Assembly (NCBI GenBank): GCA_030748455.1
Contig: JASMLY010000053.1
Location: forward strand, 37,444 to 101,443
Source of the DNA: Phycisphaerales bacterium
GTDB lineage: Bacteria > Planctomycetota > Phycisphaerae > Phycisphaerales > SM1A02
DNA: 64,000 nucleotides
Direction of reading: 5' to 3'
Translations under genes and position numbers: made by a program
Shown: piece by piece, positions 63,821-64,000 of the stretch
How the letters are laid out: every line of letters begins with the position of its first letter
How positions within the stretch are numbered: position 1 is the first letter of the stretch
The notes under the pieces: generated by a model
Database searches by the model: none
Seen by the model: only the letters and a program-made list of their open reading frames with translations
What the model was told of the DNA's origin: nothing

Positions 63821-64000
63821 GTTCATGATAGTAGTAGTAAATGCAAAGAACCATTCTTACTTCCCCCGAAGTAAGAGCGGGAACTGCATTCACCGAATTT
63901 TTTAATTATGTTTTTTGATTAAAATAATTTTTTTGAGAGCGATCTGAAAATATTCGTTATATGAATCGTTTGACCATCCAATGAAAATTGGACTGACTAG

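Overview
The window looks like a chromosomal segment of a Gram-negative, aerobic, probably marine bacterium of the Planctomycetota, perhaps class Phycisphaerae. This is inference from gene content: a large general-secretion (type II) operon, a PilM-type pilus/secretion cluster with fused and enlarged subunits, split glycine dehydrogenase (gcvPA/gcvPB), vitamin B12-dependent MetH, exported HEAT-repeat proteins, and moderate GC. No ribosomal RNA sequence lies inside the window to confirm it. Coding density is very high. Many genes overlap by 1-16 bases, and even convergent genes overlap at their stops. Layout: 0-0.6 kb holds the start of a surface protein behind a cobalamin riboswitch (minus strand). 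0.7-3.3 kb holds an exported HEAT protein, tRNA-Thr(CGT) and a cluster of hairpin repeats. 3.3-9.4 kb holds a glycine-zipper lipoprotein, a redoxin, sucC, a HAD phosphatase, a DUF418 membrane protein, two unknown proteins and a Gfo/Idh-like oxidoreductase. RNase P RNA lies at 9.48-9.85 kb. 9.9-15.8 kb holds an M28/PDZ peptidase, gcvPA-gcvPB and the phosphatidylglycerol pair pgsA-pgpA. 16.2-22.8 kb holds the membrane arm of complex I (nuoJKLMN). 22.8-28.8 kb holds a membrane protein, an exported DUF255 protein with a DsbD-like tail, a short asparaginase-like protein and a peptide (POT) transporter carrying a pseudopilin-like insert. 28.8-43.8 kb is one minus-strand type II secretion operon. 44-48 kb holds a CoA-transferase subunit A, an intergenic repeat patch and an ABC-2 exporter operon. 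48.1-58.2 kb holds metH, a CPBP protease, a transglutaminase, an HXXEE protein, glyS, pdxA and an S1-domain protein. 58.3-63.6 kb holds a PilM-led three-gene cluster. The last 300 bases look like the promoter and antiterminator leader of an rRNA operon whose 16S gene would begin just past the window. How the genes fit together: the type II operon supplies the ATPase (E), inner-membrane platform (F, L, M), pseudopilins (G, H, I, J, K), a C-like linker and the secretin (D). It has one unknown protein at each end and no prepilin peptidase. The PilM cluster probably builds a second, related platform. metH and the cobalamin riboswitch both point to reliance on B12. A recurring feature is a TANNNT box ending 6-8 bases before the start codon, which suggests that many transcripts here are leaderless; it also helped to choose several start codons.
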